64,000 bases of DNA from Skermanella sp. TT6 (GCF_016653635.2 NZ_CP067420.1:3994001-4058000), one strand, 5' to 3'; counted from the stretch's first letter, positions 18,155 through 29,962 are shown. Notes: generated by a model from the sequence alone, not told the origin. Translations and numbers: made by a program.

Positions 18155-20160
18155 TGCGACACCGCCACCATGACCAGCAGCACCACCAGGGCGAAGAACA
18201 TCAGCGACAGATATTGCCGGATGGTCAGGAACTGCAGGCCCTCGATACGGTCTGCCAGCCAGCCGACCAGCCGGACCACGGGCGTGAAAAGCCGGTCCCA
18301 AGCGGGATCACGCATTTCCAGCGTGAAGCGCGCGGGCCGCGTCTCGCCCGGTGCCGGCATGTCCACGACCTCGCGAGCCCCGAAGATCTGGCCGCCGAAG
18401 ACCCGCCGCAGCGGCTGGGCGAAGCTGCTGGCCGAATACTGGCCGAGCGGCGCCGGATCGGTGAAGCCGCAGGCCCACGGGATCGACCGGCGCACCCGGT
18501 TGGAGGCGTAGCGGTGGATCATGAAGACGGCCAGGATGGTCAGGATCAGGATCGTCATGAACATCATGAAGCCGCTGTAACTGTTGCCGAAGGCGCTGGC
18601 CGGCGCCAGCCAGACCCAGCCTCCGTGCCCGCCGGCATCGAACATGCCCTCGCCGGTGGTCAGCCGGTTCGCCGGCTCGATCATCGCGATGGCCAGTTTC
18701 GGCAGGACCCCGACCACGACGCACAGCACGGCCGGCACCGCGATCGCCGACAGCATGACGGCATCCACTTCGCGGGCCTGCCCGGCCCCCGGCGACCGGG
18801 GCCGGCCCAGGAAGGCGATGCCGTAGAAGCGCACGAAGCAGGCGGCGGCCAGCGCCGCGGACAGGGCCAGCAGAGCGCCGATCACCGCGAAGCCGATCTT
18901 CAGTTCCCACTGTTCGAGCAGCGGGCCGTTCAGCACCGCCTGGAACAGCATCCACTCCGCCACGAAACCGTTGAGCGGCGGCAGGGCGGAGATCGCGGCC
19001 GCCCCGACGAGGCAGAACAGCGCCGTCGCCGGCATCCGGTGGATCAGCCCGCCGAGCCGGTCCAGGTCGCGTTCCCCCGTGGCGGTCAGAACCGCCCCGG
19101 CGCCGAAGAACAGGATGGATTTGAACAGGCCGTGGTTGAGCACGTGCAGCATCGCGGCCGTCATCGCCAGCGCCGCCAGCGCGGGGACCCCGGACGCCTT
19201 GAACACCAGGGCGAGGCCCAGCCCGATCACGATGACGCCGATGTTCTCGACCGTCGAATAGGCCAGCAGCTTCTTCACGTCGTCCTGCATCAGCGCATAG
19301 AGCACGCCGACCACCGCGGTGATGGCGCCCAACACCGCCAGCACGGCTCCCCACCACCACAGCGGTTCCCCGACTAGGTCGAACAGCACGCGGATCAGGC
19401 CGTAGATCGCGACCTTGGTCATGACGCCGCTCATCAGCGCGGAGACGTGGCTCGGCGCCGCCGGGTGGGCCAGCGGCAACCAGACATGCAGGGGAACGAG
19501 GCCGGCCTTCGACCCGGCGCCCAGGAGCACCAGCAGGGCCGCGAAGCTGGCCGGCACGGCCCCAAGCGGATGGGCGCGGATCGCCTCGAACCCGTAGCCG
19601 CCCGCCTGCCCGGCCAGGATGCCGAACGCGAGCAGCAGGCAGGCCGTGCCGAAGCTGGCCATCACCAGATAGACATAGGCGGCGCGGCGCGTCTCCTCCT
19701 CCCGGTGGCTCGCCAGGACGAGCAGCCAGGACGAGAGTGACATGAACTCCCAGGCCATCAGGAAGACGAAGGCGTCGTCCGCGACCAGCACGAGGTTCAT
19801 CCCGGCGATGAACAGGGGGAAGAAAGGCAGTACGCGGCCCGGCTCCGCCTCGTGCCGGGCATAGCTCCAGCCGAACAGGGCGGCCAGGCAGCCGACCAGG
19901 TTCACCGCCAGCAGGAACACGGCGGACAGCGCGTCGAGACGCAGGTTCGCGCGCAGCCAGGGCAGCCCTACCGGCAGGGCCAGGGTTTCCGCATCGGTCC
20001 CATCGCCGGCGAGCCGGACCAGCACCGTCAGCGCCGCGGCGCCGCAGACCAGCGCCATGCCGCCATGGACCACCTCGTGGGCACGGCCCAGCCAGGACCG
20101 CGCCATCCCCACGATGCCCAGGAGCAGCATGGCCGCGATGCACAGACTAATGGACGCCAA
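18151..20160 (-). CDS. Proton-translocating antiporter-like subunit (HyfB/NuoL-like)
   Basis: A 669-residue membrane protein of the antiporter family with 14 or more helices and an extended C-terminal arm. GSKAGLVPLHVWLPLAHPAAPSHVSALMSG is the catalytic lysine/histidine region (seen as SKAGLVPLHVWLPLAHP), and LAYSTVENIGVI follows. It is the first gene of the cluster. No ATG lies near the 5' end: a TTG at 20160 with AGGCGG nine bases upstream is the best start, and the ATG at 20130 is the alternative. Together with HyfC, E, F, G and I-like genes it forms a complete six-gene set lacking a ferredoxin-like HyfH. Confidence 0.85.
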   Translation of the reverse strand: MASISLCIAAMLLLGIVGMARSWLGRAHEVVHGGMALVCGAAALTVLVRLAGDGTDAETLALPVGLPWLRANLRLDALSAVFLLAVNLVGCLAALFGWSYARHEAEPGRVLPFFPLFIAGMNLVLVADDAFVFLMAWEFMSLSSWLLVLASHREEETRRAAYVYLVMASFGTACLLLAFGILAGQAGGYGFEAIRAHPLGAVPASFAALLVLLGAGSKAGLVPLHVWLPLAHPAAPSHVSALMSGVMTKVAIYGLIRVLFDLVGEPLWWWGAVLAVLGAITAVVGVLYALMQDDVKKLLAYSTVENIGVIVIGLGLALVFKASGVPALAALAMTAAMLHVLNHGLFKSILFFGAGAVLTATGERDLDRLGGLIHRMPATALFCLVGAAAISALPPLNGFVAEWMLFQAVLNGPLLEQWELKIGFAVIGALLALSAALAAACFVRFYGIAFLGRPRSPGAGQAREVDAVMLSAIAVPAVLCVVVGVLPKLAIAMIEPANRLTTGEGMFDAGGHGGWVWLAPASAFGNSYSGFMMFMTILILTILAVFMIHRYASNRVRRSIPWACGFTDPAPLGQYSASSFAQPLRRVFGGQIFGAREVVDMPAPGETRPARFTLEMRDPAWDRLFTPVVRLVGWLADRIEGLQFLTIRQYLSLMFFALVVLLVMVAVSQ

Positions 20161-20316
20161 GACCGGGAACCGCCTGAGAAACCATGGATCGAAACCACCG
20201 GGGGTATTCGGATGAGCGCCAAGCTTATAACATGCGGTCGCGCCCCGGAGGCAAACATCCCTTCGGCCGGTCCGGATATCGGGGGTGCGACAAAGCGTGC
20301 CGGGACCGGAAGCACG

Positions 20317-20400
20317 AAAAGGCCGGCCCCCGCTGACGCGCGGGCCGGAGGTTTTCAGTCAGGGAGGAAACGCACCACCGTGCGTTCGTGACGGCAGGAT
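20317..20400 (-). ncRNA. Candidate small RNA 2, same build as small RNA 1
   Basis: Read on the minus strand there is a hairpin (CGCAC/GTGCG, loop GGTG, 20371-20384). Next is exposed TTTCCTCCC (20362-20370), then an 11-bp stem with one mismatch and a GTCA loop (20323-20348) followed by CCTTTT. The order hairpin, TTTCCTCCC, terminator matches the RNA near 1300-1410. A TTGACC at 20412-20417 could be its -35 element, but no clear -10 is seen. It lies 157 bp upstream of the HyfB-like start on the same strand. The 5' end is unknown. Confidence 0.55.
20323..20348 (-). terminator. Terminator hairpin of small RNA 2
   Basis: CCGGCCC arms pair with GGGCCGG, extended inward to 10 of 11 bp around a four-base loop. 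On the minus strand it is followed by CCTTTT. Confidence 0.6.
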
Positions 20401-20668
20401 CGCCCCGTTCCGGTCAAGAATCGGTTAAATCCCGACCCCGAAGACGCGGGCCGTCGAGTTTGCCGCAGGGCGCGATCCGGGAGGGGCCGCAGCCGATCGC
20501 CACTGGATCAGCCCGTACATGAATTCATCCCACGCAAGGTTAATGTGCCGTTAACCATGACCCGGATATGCCTGGGGCTGGATAAGGTCCCTAGCCTTGG
20601 GCCGCCTCTACAGGGTATAGGGGTTCGCACCCGACCTTCGGTTTTCACTGCAGCCGTGCCTTCGCCAC
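20401..20668. other. Intergenic region upstream of tex
   Basis: No open reading frame of note. It must carry the tex promoter. The only structures I see are short dyads such as AAGG/CCTT around 20584-20598 and AT-richer DNA near 20520-20560 (AAGGTTAATGTGCCGTTAACC). No confident promoter or operator could be assigned. Confidence 0.4.
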
Positions 20669-23104
<2,436 letters not shown>

Positions 23105-23110
23105 GGCGCA

Positions 23111-23136
23111 GGCGGGGTTCCCTCCGGAACCCCGCC
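23111..23136. terminator. Bidirectional terminator hairpin between tex and nadC
   Basis: An 11-bp perfect inverted repeat GGCGGGGTTCC/GGAACCCCGCC with a CTCC loop, 6 bp after the tex stop and 32 bp before the nadC stop. There is no T-run, so it may act as an mRNA end-protecting hairpin rather than an intrinsic terminator. Confidence 0.65.
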
Positions 23137-23168
23137 ACGGCTCCCGGCCCCCGCCACGGATCTCAGTC

Positions 23169-24005
23169 TCAGTCGAAGTCGAGGCCGACGTCGAAGTTGG
23201 TGACGCTGTGGGTCAGCCAGCCGACCGAGATCATGTCGACCCCGGTTTCCGCCACGGGACGCACCGTATCGGCATTGATGTTGCCGGACGCCTCGGTCAG
23301 CATGCGGCCCTCCACCATCCGCACCGCCTCGCGCAGCTGTCCCGGGGTCATGTTGTCGAGCAGCACCGCGTCCACGCCCAGCGGCAGCAGTTCCGCGAGC
23401 TGCGCCAGCGTATCCACCTCCACCTCGATCTTGACCATATGGCCCAGCCCGGCGCGGGCACGGGCCACGGCGGCCCGGATGCCGCCGGCGGCGACCAGGT
23501 GGTTGTCCTTGATCAGGACGGCGTCATCCAGCCCGAAGCGATGGTTGCTTCCGCCGCCCTGGCGGACGGCCTCCTTCTCCAGCGCCCGCAATCCGGGCGT
23601 GGTCTTGCGGGTGCAGGTGATCCGCGCCTTGCAACCTTCGACCGCCTGGACCAGCGAGCGCGTGGCCGTCGCGATGCCGCACAGCCGGCCGAGCAGATTC
23701 AGCGCCGTGCGCTCGGCCGACAGGATCGGGCGCGCCGCCCCGGCGACCACGGCCAGCGTGTCACCCGGCAGCACGTCGCTGCCGTCGGGTGCCAGAATCT
23801 CCACCGACAGGCCGGGATCGAGCAGGCTGAAGGCGGAGAGGGAAACCGTCAGCCCGGCGACCCGGCCGGGGCGGCGGGCGACCAGCCGCGCGCGCGCGGT
23901 CGCTTCGGCCGGGACCACGGTGTCGGTCGTCAGGTCGCCGGCACGCCCCAGATCCTCCAGCAAGGCGGCCCGGACGAGGGGTTCATAGACCAGCGGGTAC
24001 GGCAT
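23169..24005 (-). CDS. nadC: Nicotinate-nucleotide pyrophosphorylase (carboxylating)
   Basis: A 278-residue NadC (quinolinate phosphoribosyltransferase), which turns quinolinate and PRPP into nicotinate mononucleotide, CO2 and pyrophosphate. Family blocks are [14 protein letters not shown] at the N-terminus, [36 protein letters not shown] (seen as [13 protein letters not shown]) and LIKDNHL. It overlaps the end of nadB by 23 bp. Length is normal for the family. Confidence 0.95.
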   Translation of the reverse strand: MPYPLVYEPLVRAALLEDLGRAGDLTTDTVVPAEATARARLVARRPGRVAGLTVSLSAFSLLDPGLSVEILAPDGSDVLPGDTLAVVAGAARPILSAERTALNLLGRLCGIATATRSLVQAVEGCKARITCTRKTTPGLRALEKEAVRQGGGSNHRFGLDDAVLIKDNHLVAAGGIRAAVARARAGLGHMVKIEVEVDTLAQLAELLPLGVDAVLLDNMTPGQLREAVRMVEGRMLTEASGNINADTVRPVAETGVDMISVGWLTHSVTNFDVGLDFD

Positions 24006-25635
24006 GGCGGGCCTCCTTCAGGGGCTGGCGGCAATCAGGCTGGAGAGCATCGGACCGGCCGAGATCGGCCAGGGTGAGGAAGCTCCGGCGCCGCAGCGCC
24101 TCGGAAGCCTCGGGGAAGTCGGCGCGGAAATGGGCACCCCGGCTTTCCCGCCGCAGGCTCGCCGCATGGGTGACCAGCCGGGCGACCAGCAGCAGGTTGC
24201 GCAGCTCGCCCCAGGCGACGGTCTCCTCGAAACCGGCCGGACCGCCGGAAATCCCGTCGAACTCCGCCTGGAGATCGCGGATACGGGAGAGACCGTCGGC
24301 CATACCCGCGGCATCGCGGGACAGGCCGGCCCGGTCGTACATCGCGCTCCGCAACCGGTGGCGCAGCGGGGCGAGAGCGGCTTCGGACCCGCCGGGAACC
24401 TGGGGAAGCGAGGGCACCGCGACCGGCGGAGGCGGACCTCCCGGACCGGCAGCCGAAATGGCCCGCGCGACCCGATCCCCGAACACGAGCGCTTCCAGCA
24501 GCGAGTTGCTGGCCAGCCGGTTTGCCCCGTGGACCCCGGTATCGGCGACTTCGCCGCAGGCATGGAGGCCCGCGATGCTGGTCCTGCCCGCCACGTCTGT
24601 CGCCACGCCGCCCATGTGGTAGTGGGCGGCCGGCGCGACCGGGACCGGCTCGCGCCGGGGATCGAGCCCGGCTTCGGCGCACAGGCCCAGCACGGTCGGG
24701 AAATGGTCCGGCTCTCCGGCGAGGACGGCGCGCATGTCCAAGGTGACCCGGTCGCCCGCAGCGACGCGGCGCCAGACGGCGCGGGCGACGATGTCGCGCG
24801 GCGCCAGTTCGGCGTCGGGGTGCTCCGCCGCCATGAAGCGCCGGCCGGCTCCGTCGAGCAGCACGGCCCCCGCCCCGCGCAGGGCTTCGGTCAGCAGCGG
24901 CAGCGGTCGGCCGGAGCCGTCGCCGACGGCGAGCGCCGTGGGGTGGAACTGCACGAATTCCAGGCCGCCGAGCCGCGCCCCGGCCCGCGCGGCCATGGCG
25001 AGCCCGTCGCCGGTATTCTCGGCCGGATTGGTGGTGTGCAGATAGACGCTTCCGATGCCCCCGGTCGCCAGCACCACGTTTTCCGCGCGATGAAGGACCC
25101 AGCCTTCCTCCGCGTGGCGGGCGAGCACGCCCTGGACCCGCCCGTCGCGGACGACCAGTTCGTGGGCGAAGGCCCGGGTCATGACGGTGACGGAGGGCGT
25201 CAGCCGGACCCGGGCCGCCAGTTCGTCGACCACGACGCGGCCGGTCGCGTCGCCGCCGGCATGGACGATCCGGGCGCGGCCGTGGGCCGCCTCCCGGCCG
25301 AGCTTCGGCGTTCCGTCCACCGCCCGGTCGAACGGCATGCCGGACGCCAGCAGGCGGCGGACCTGGTCTGCCCCTTCGGCGGCGAGCAGCCGGGCCATCA
25401 GGGCGTCGGTGATGCCGGCCCCTGCCATCATGGTGTCGGCGGCATGCTCGTCGGGATCGTCACCCGGGCCGATCGCGGCGGCGATGCCGCCCTGGGCATA
25501 GGGGCTCGACCCGCCGGCCAGCTGGCCGGTCTTCGTCAGCAGCGTGACCGGCCGGGGGGAGAGGCGCAGGGCGGCGGTCAGCCCGGCCAGGCCGGAACCG
25601 ACCACCACCGTCCCGGCATCGCGGATGCTTGCCAT
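23983..25635 (-). CDS. nadB: L-aspartate oxidase
   Basis: A 550-residue FAD flavoprotein that oxidises L-aspartate to iminoaspartate, the first step of de novo NAD synthesis. The dinucleotide fold [14 protein letters not shown] is at residues about 9-22, followed by [14 protein letters not shown] and the active-site region [19 protein letters not shown] and [17 protein letters not shown] are also typical. Its product feeds NadA, encoded 16 bp upstream. The start is an ATG at 25635. Confidence 0.95.
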   Translation of the reverse strand: MASIRDAGTVVVGSGLAGLTAALRLSPRPVTLLTKTGQLAGGSSPYAQGGIAAAIGPGDDPDEHAADTMMAGAGITDALMARLLAAEGADQVRRLLASGMPFDRAVDGTPKLGREAAHGRARIVHAGGDATGRVVVDELAARVRLTPSVTVMTRAFAHELVVRDGRVQGVLARHAEEGWVLHRAENVVLATGGIGSVYLHTTNPAENTGDGLAMAARAGARLGGLEFVQFHPTALAVGDGSGRPLPLLTEALRGAGAVLLDGAGRRFMAAEHPDAELAPRDIVARAVWRRVAAGDRVTLDMRAVLAGEPDHFPTVLGLCAEAGLDPRREPVPVAPAAHYHMGGVATDVAGRTSIAGLHACGEVADTGVHGANRLASNSLLEALVFGDRVARAISAAGPGGPPPPVAVPSLPQVPGGSEAALAPLRHRLRSAMYDRAGLSRDAAGMADGLSRIRDLQAEFDGISGGPAGFEETVAWGELRNLLLVARLVTHAASLRRESRGAHFRADFPEASEALRRRSFLTLADLGRSDALQPDCRQPLKEARHAVPAGL

Positions 25636-25651
25636 GGCGGAACGCCCTCCC

Positions 25652-26659
25652 TCACCGGCCGACGGCGATCATGCGCTCGACCGCGAGGCGCGCGCGGTCG
25701 GCGACGGCGGGATCGATCTCGACCCGCGGCTCCAGCGAGGCGAGGCTCTCCAGGATGTTCGACAGGGTGATGCGCTTCATGTGCGGGCACAGGTTGCAGG
25801 GTCGGATGAACTCCACGTCCGGCAGGCCGGCCGCGACGTTGTCGCTCATGGAGCATTCCGTGACCATCAGGACCCGGGCCGGGCGCCGCTTCCCGACATA
25901 GTCGATCATATGGGCGGTGGAGCCGACGAAGTCGGCGGCTTCCAGCACGTCGGGCGGGCATTCCGGATGGGCGATGATGGTCAGCCCGTCGAACCGCGCC
26001 CGGTACTCGCGGAGTTGGTCGCCGGTGAAGCGCTCGTGGACCTCGCAGTGGCCCTTCCAGGCGATGATCTCGACCTTCGTCTGGGTGGCGACATACTTCG
26101 CGAGATACTCGTCCGGCAGGAACAGCACTCGGTCGACGCCCAGGCTCTCCACCACCTGCACCGCGTTGCCGGAGGTGCAGCAGATATCGGACTCGGCCTT
26201 CACCTCGGCCGAGGTGTTCACGTAGGTGACGACCGGGACGCCGGGATATCTCTGCCTCAGCAGGCGGACGTCGGCCCCGGTGATGCTGTCGGCCAGCGAG
26301 CATCCGGCCGACATGTCGGGCATCAGGACCAGCTTGCCCGGATTCAGCAGCTTCGCCGTCTCCGCCATGAAGTGCACGCCGGCCATGACGATGACGTCGG
26401 CGTCTACGGAGGCCGCCTGCCGCGCCAGGGCGAGGCTGTCGCCGACGATGTCCGCCACGCCGTGGAAGATCTCCGGCGTCTGGTAGTTGTGCGCCAGGAC
26501 GACGGCGTTGCGCTCCCGCTTCAGGGTGTTGATGGCATGGACCAGCGGCGCATGGAACGGCCACTCGACCGCGGGAACGACGCGACTCAGGCGCTCGAAG
26601 ATCGGAGCGGTGGCCTCGGCGACGTCGGGCGTATAGGCGAGTTGGGCGGCTGCGGACAT
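25652..26659 (-). CDS. nadA: Quinolinate synthase
   Basis: A 335-residue [4Fe-4S] enzyme that condenses iminoaspartate with dihydroxyacetone phosphate to quinolinate. Motifs seen are [25 protein letters not shown] (cluster Cys), [27 protein letters not shown] and [15 protein letters not shown] chose the ATG at 26659 (MSAAAQL), which has GGAG about 8 nt upstream, rather than an earlier start. It is the first gene of nadA-nadB-nadC and lies below tandem operator-like repeats. Confidence 0.95.
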   Translation of the reverse strand: MSAAAQLAYTPDVAEATAPIFERLSRVVPAVEWPFHAPLVHAINTLKRERNAVVLAHNYQTPEIFHGVADIVGDSLALARQAASVDADVIVMAGVHFMAETAKLLNPGKLVLMPDMSAGCSLADSITGADVRLLRQRYPGVPVVTYVNTSAEVKAESDICCTSGNAVQVVESLGVDRVLFLPDEYLAKYVATQTKVEIIAWKGHCEVHERFTGDQLREYRARFDGLTIIAHPECPPDVLEAADFVGSTAHMIDYVGKRRPARVLMVTECSMSDNVAAGLPDVEFIRPCNLCPHMKRITLSNILESLASLEPRVEIDPAVADRARLAVERMIAVGR

Positions 26660-26721
26660 GGCTTGGCTCCAGTTCTCCAGGATGGCTTTTCTGCTCCAGA
26701 TGAGCACATCCTATTTATAAT

Positions 26722-26760
26722 CTCAATGAGTATATCACGTAATGCTCCCATTGAGTATAT
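26722..26760 (-). promoter_or_regulatory. Tandem operator-like repeats upstream of nadA
   Basis: Two 12-bp direct repeats, CAATGAGTATAT (26724-26735) and CATTGAGTATAT (26749-26760), differ at one base and are spaced 25 bp apart. The first lies in a dyad CTCAATGAG (26722-26730); the second has the weaker dyad CCCATTGAG. On the minus strand TATAAA sits just inside, where a -10 element could be. The site is 63-101 bp upstream of nadA. A NUDIX-type regulator encoded 1 kb upstream is the natural candidate to bind here. Confidence 0.6.
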
Positions 26761-26775
26761 ATGCGGCGAAAGGAC

Positions 26776-26799
26776 AGGCGACCGCCGAGGCGGTCGCCT
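26776..26799 (-). terminator. Hairpin terminator after the hypothetical membrane protein gene
   Basis: A 10-bp perfect inverted repeat AGGCGACCGC/GCGGTCGCCT with a 4-nt loop, 20 bp after the stop of the gene ending at 26819. On the minus strand it is followed by GTCCTTT, a weak T-tract. It insulates that gene from the nadA promoter. Confidence 0.65.
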
Positions 26800-26818
26800 G
26801 CGTCGAAGAGGAACGGGT

Positions 26819-27583
26819 TCAGTCGGCGGCCTGGGCCATCGCCAGGCCGCCGCCGACCACGAATACATCCAGCGGCAAGGCGGAAAGGCTTCCGTCGTTA
26901 CGCGTCATCAGGATCATGAAGCCGGCGGTCCTGCCATTCCGGCTGATCCGGACCACCAGATCCTCCACCGGCGGACCGGCGACATCGACCGACGCGACGA
27001 TCTCCATCGCCCAGCTATCGCTGCCGCGGATCAGCTCGATCCGGCGGCCGTCCACCTGGACCCGGTCGGCGGCGATGCCGGCCAGCCTTGCCGTCCTGCC
27101 GGCCCAGGCCGGCGCCATCGCCTGGAGGGTCGCCGGATCCAGGCGGCTGAACACGGCGTGGCCCAGGCTGCCGAGCGGAGCCACATGCTCCTCCGGCCGG
27201 CGGGCATTGTGCAGGATCCGGATGACGGAGCAGTCCTCGTAGGCAGCAGCGAGCGGATGCTCCATCAGGGCCCTGCCCCGCCCGTCACGGGTGGAAAAGG
27301 CCACGAAGCCGGCGCAACTGTCCGTCCTGTACCGACCGTCCGGTGTCTCCACCTCGATCAGGGGCCGCGGGGCCGACATGGTCTCGGCATAGCGCTCCAG
27401 CTTTCCGCGGAGGTCGGGGTCGAGCACTCCGGCGAGCCGGCCATGGTCCGGCGACTCCCCGGCGGGGGCCATCGAGCCGATCGTGGCGACGATCAGGAGG
27501 ACCAGGAGGAACACGCCGACGATGACGACGCGATAAAGCGGGAACGGGCGGTCGACGTCGGGAAGAATCGGGGACGGTGGCAT
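26819..27583 (-). CDS. Hypothetical protein with one N-terminal membrane helix
   Basis: A 254-residue protein I do not recognise. Residues about 17-40 are a single hydrophobic helix (YRVVIVGVFLLVLLIVATIG); the rest is predicted extracytosolic, with two cysteines (DSCAGF, YEDCSV) that could pair. It contains strand-rich stretches such as RRIELIRGSDSWAMEIVASV. It lies between the nad cluster and its probable regulator on the same strand but is separated from nadA by a hairpin. No function is proposed. Confidence 0.65.
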   Translation of the reverse strand: MPPSPILPDVDRPFPLYRVVIVGVFLLVLLIVATIGSMAPAGESPDHGRLAGVLDPDLRGKLERYAETMSAPRPLIEVETPDGRYRTDSCAGFVAFSTRDGRGRALMEHPLAAAYEDCSVIRILHNARRPEEHVAPLGSLGHAVFSRLDPATLQAMAPAWAGRTARLAGIAADRVQVDGRRIELIRGSDSWAMEIVASVDVAGPPVEDLVVRISRNGRTAGFMILMTRNDGSLSALPLDVFVVGGGLAMAQAAD

Positions 27584-27719
27584 GGGCGGCCCTGCGTGCT
27601 ACGGTCAAGCCAACGGCGGCTTATGTTGCATCGCAACAAAAACTACCCGAAATTGATATCCGGCACCATGCGCCAAGGCGCCACACTGGCATGCGCGCGA
27701 CGCGGCGGCACGCCGCCCT

Positions 27720-28742
27720 TCAGTCGGCCACCCGGACGGCCGGCACCCCCACGCCCGGCGAGGCGCGCTCGCGAAGCACGTCGCGCCGGAAACGGAACAG
27801 CTCCGCGGGCCTTCCGCCGGTCCGGCTTTCCACCTGTCCCGTGGGCTCGACGAGGCCGCCGGCGATCACCAGCCGGCGGAAGTTCTGCTTGTGGAGCCCG
27901 ACGCCGGACAGCGCCTCGACCACCTGCTGCAGCCGGAACAGGGTGAAGGTCGGCGGCAGCAGCTCGAACACCAGCGGCCGGTATTTCAGCTTGCCGCGCA
28001 GGCGGCCGAGGGCGGATGCCAGGATGCGCCGGTTGTCGGACGCCATCGGCTTGCCCAGCGCCCTGGGAGTCTCGGCGCCGCGCATCGCGACCGGATCGTC
28101 CAGCCCGGCGGCCCGGATCGCGTCGCGGTCGCGCTGCGCCTCGACCAGCAGCCCCGCCTCGTAGAGGAGCTCGTACCGCTCCAGGGCGCGCTCGAAATCC
28201 CAGGCGGCGTCGTCCGCCTCCGGCCCGAAGCTCAGGCCGACCCGCTCGGCGCGGCGGGCGGTCTCGGCCTCCTCGGGCGCCGCGCCGATCCAGCGCCGCA
28301 ACGCCGGGCGGATCACCCGGTCGACCAGCGGCGGGCGGCCGCCGCGCCAATCCTCCCAGGGGAGGAACTCGTACCAGTCGCGCCATTCCGCCTCGCCGGC
28401 GCCGGACAGCGGCGCTTCCCGCACCAGGGCCAGGTACCCGACCGACACCACGCGGGGGCCGCCGGCCAGTTCGCCGTGGTCGCGGTAGCGGTCGCCGAAG
28501 GTGTAGAGCTGCTCGACATAGCGGAGCGGCAGCCCGGTCTGCCGCTCGACCCGGCTGCGCAGGGCGCTTTCCAGCGTGCGGTGCCGCCCGGGTTCGAAAG
28601 GGCCGAACGGCAGGGCGTCGCGGTGGGGCGCCGGCACGCCTTCCGCCGCCGCGGGCGGCGGGGTCCGCACGACCAGGATGCGCGGCGTCTCGCCCGTCAC
28701 GGCGACCACGACGGCCGTCAGTCCGACCACGGTGGCATTCAT
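27720..28742 (-). CDS. NrtR/NadQ-type NUDIX-like transcriptional regulator of NAD synthesis
   Basis: A 340-residue protein with an N-terminal NUDIX-like domain and a C-terminal winged helix (FTLFRLQQVVEALSGVGL, then FRRLVIAGGLVEPTG and GGRPAELFRF), the arrangement of NrtR-family repressors. The NUDIX box is degenerate: the catalytic REUXEE segment reads SRVERQTGL, so it probably senses a nucleotide rather than hydrolysing one. It sits 1 kb upstream of nadA-nadB-nadC, which carry tandem dyad sites, fitting the NadQ branch I recall for alphaproteobacteria. The ATG at 28742 is chosen over an upstream start. Confidence 0.8.
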   Translation of the reverse strand: MNATVVGLTAVVVAVTGETPRILVVRTPPPAAAEGVPAPHRDALPFGPFEPGRHRTLESALRSRVERQTGLPLRYVEQLYTFGDRYRDHGELAGGPRVVSVGYLALVREAPLSGAGEAEWRDWYEFLPWEDWRGGRPPLVDRVIRPALRRWIGAAPEEAETARRAERVGLSFGPEADDAAWDFERALERYELLYEAGLLVEAQRDRDAIRAAGLDDPVAMRGAETPRALGKPMASDNRRILASALGRLRGKLKYRPLVFELLPPTFTLFRLQQVVEALSGVGLHKQNFRRLVIAGGLVEPTGQVESRTGGRPAELFRFRRDVLRERASPGVGVPAVRVAD

Positions 28743-28891
28743 CCCCGAACAATCCCGAAATTCGTCACGATACAGGCCCCGTGTGTGGCAGTGCAGCGAA
28801 CGATTTACAAGTGCCGAAGGGAATTCCGGCTTTACCGGACCGGTTGGGAAGGGTTCATATGCATCGCAAGAAGAACAAGGGAACAAGCGAT

Positions 28892-29944
28892 ATGGCGAAG
28901 TACAGGATTGCCGTGATCCCCGGGGACGGCATCGGCAAGGAGGTGATGCCGGAAGGCATCCGGGTGCTCGACACCGTGGCCGCCCGGTTCGGGATCGAGT
29001 TCGAGTGGGACCACCTGGACTGGAGCTGCGACCGATACCACAGCGCCGGCGGCATGATGCCCGCCGATGGGCTGGACCGGATCAGGAACCATGACGCGAT
29101 CTATCTGGGCGCCGTCGGCTGGCCGACGGTGCCGGACCATGTCTCGCTGTGGGAACTGCTGATCCCGATCCGGCGCAACTTCCAGCAATATGTGAACCTC
29201 CGCCCGGTGCGCCTGTTCGACGGGGTCCCCTGCCCGCTCGCCGGCCGGCCGGAGATCGATTTCTGGATCGTGCGGGAGAACAACGAGGGCGAATATTCCG
29301 AGATCGGCGGGCGTCTCTATCCCGGGACCGACGCCGAGATGGCGGTCCAGGAGAACGTCTTCACCCGGCGCGGAACCGACCGCGTGCTGCGCTACGCCTT
29401 CGAGCTGGCCCGCTCCCGGCCGGAGAAGCACCTGACCTCCGCGACCAAGTCCAACGGCATCATCCATACGATGCCGTTCTGGGACGAACGCTTCAAGGCG
29501 ATGGGCGAGGCCTATCCCGACGTCCGCACCGACCAGTACCACATCGACATCCTGACCGCCCATTTCGTCCGCAACCCGTCGCGATTCGACGTGGTGGTCG
29601 GCAGCAACCTGTTCGGCGACATCCTGTCCGACCTGGGGCCGGCGGTCACCGGCACCATCGGCATCGCGCCGTCGGCCAACATCAACCCGGAACGGGACTT
29701 CCCGTCGATGTTCGAGCCGGTCCACGGCTCCGCCCCCGACATCGCGGGCAAGGGCATCGCCAACCCGATCGGGCAGATCTGGTCCGGGGCCATGATGCTG
29801 GACCATTTGGGCCATCCCGATGCGGGGAAGGCTATCGTCGGGGCGATCGAGAAGGTCCTGGTCCGGCCCGACCTGCTGACGCCCGACATGGGCGGCAAAG
29901 CCACGACCGCCGGGTTGGGCCAAGCGGTCGCGGACGCGCTCTGA
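28892..29944 (+). CDS. Tartrate dehydrogenase/decarboxylase-type enzyme (isocitrate/isopropylmalate family)
   Basis: A 350-residue beta-decarboxylating dehydrogenase. The N-terminal IAVIPGDGIGKEVMPEG, the substrate loop RPVRLFDG, the catalytic lysine region LTSATKSNGI, the metal-binding NLFGDILSDLG and MFEPVHGSAPDIAGKG identify the family. VRENNEGEYSEIGGR, in place of the isopropylmalate dehydrogenase loop, points to the tartrate dehydrogenase/D-malate dehydrogenase branch. It would use NAD and Mn2+ on tartrate or D-malate. The start is the ATG at 28892 with AAGGGA upstream; an in-frame ATG at 28859 is possible. Confidence 0.87.
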   Translation: MAKYRIAVIPGDGIGKEVMPEGIRVLDTVAARFGIEFEWDHLDWSCDRYHSAGGMMPADGLDRIRNHDAIYLGAVGWPTVPDHVSLWELLIPIRRNFQQYVNLRPVRLFDGVPCPLAGRPEIDFWIVRENNEGEYSEIGGRLYPGTDAEMAVQENVFTRRGTDRVLRYAFELARSRPEKHLTSATKSNGIIHTMPFWDERFKAMGEAYPDVRTDQYHIDILTAHFVRNPSRFDVVVGSNLFGDILSDLGPAVTGTIGIAPSANINPERDFPSMFEPVHGSAPDIAGKGIANPIGQIWSGAMMLDHLGHPDAGKAIVGAIEKVLVRPDLLTPDMGGKATTAGLGQAVADAL

Positions 29945-29962
29945 AGTGAATGCCGCCGGAGA

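Noticed and set aside
13022-20160. Functional [NiFe] hydrogenase or formate hydrogenlyase
   Set aside because: The large subunit lacks the cysteines that bind Ni and Fe, and no maturation or formate dehydrogenase genes are near.
27720-28742. NUDIX hydrolase as an active enzyme
   Set aside because: The NUDIX box has lost its catalytic glutamates, while the C-terminal winged helix is intact.
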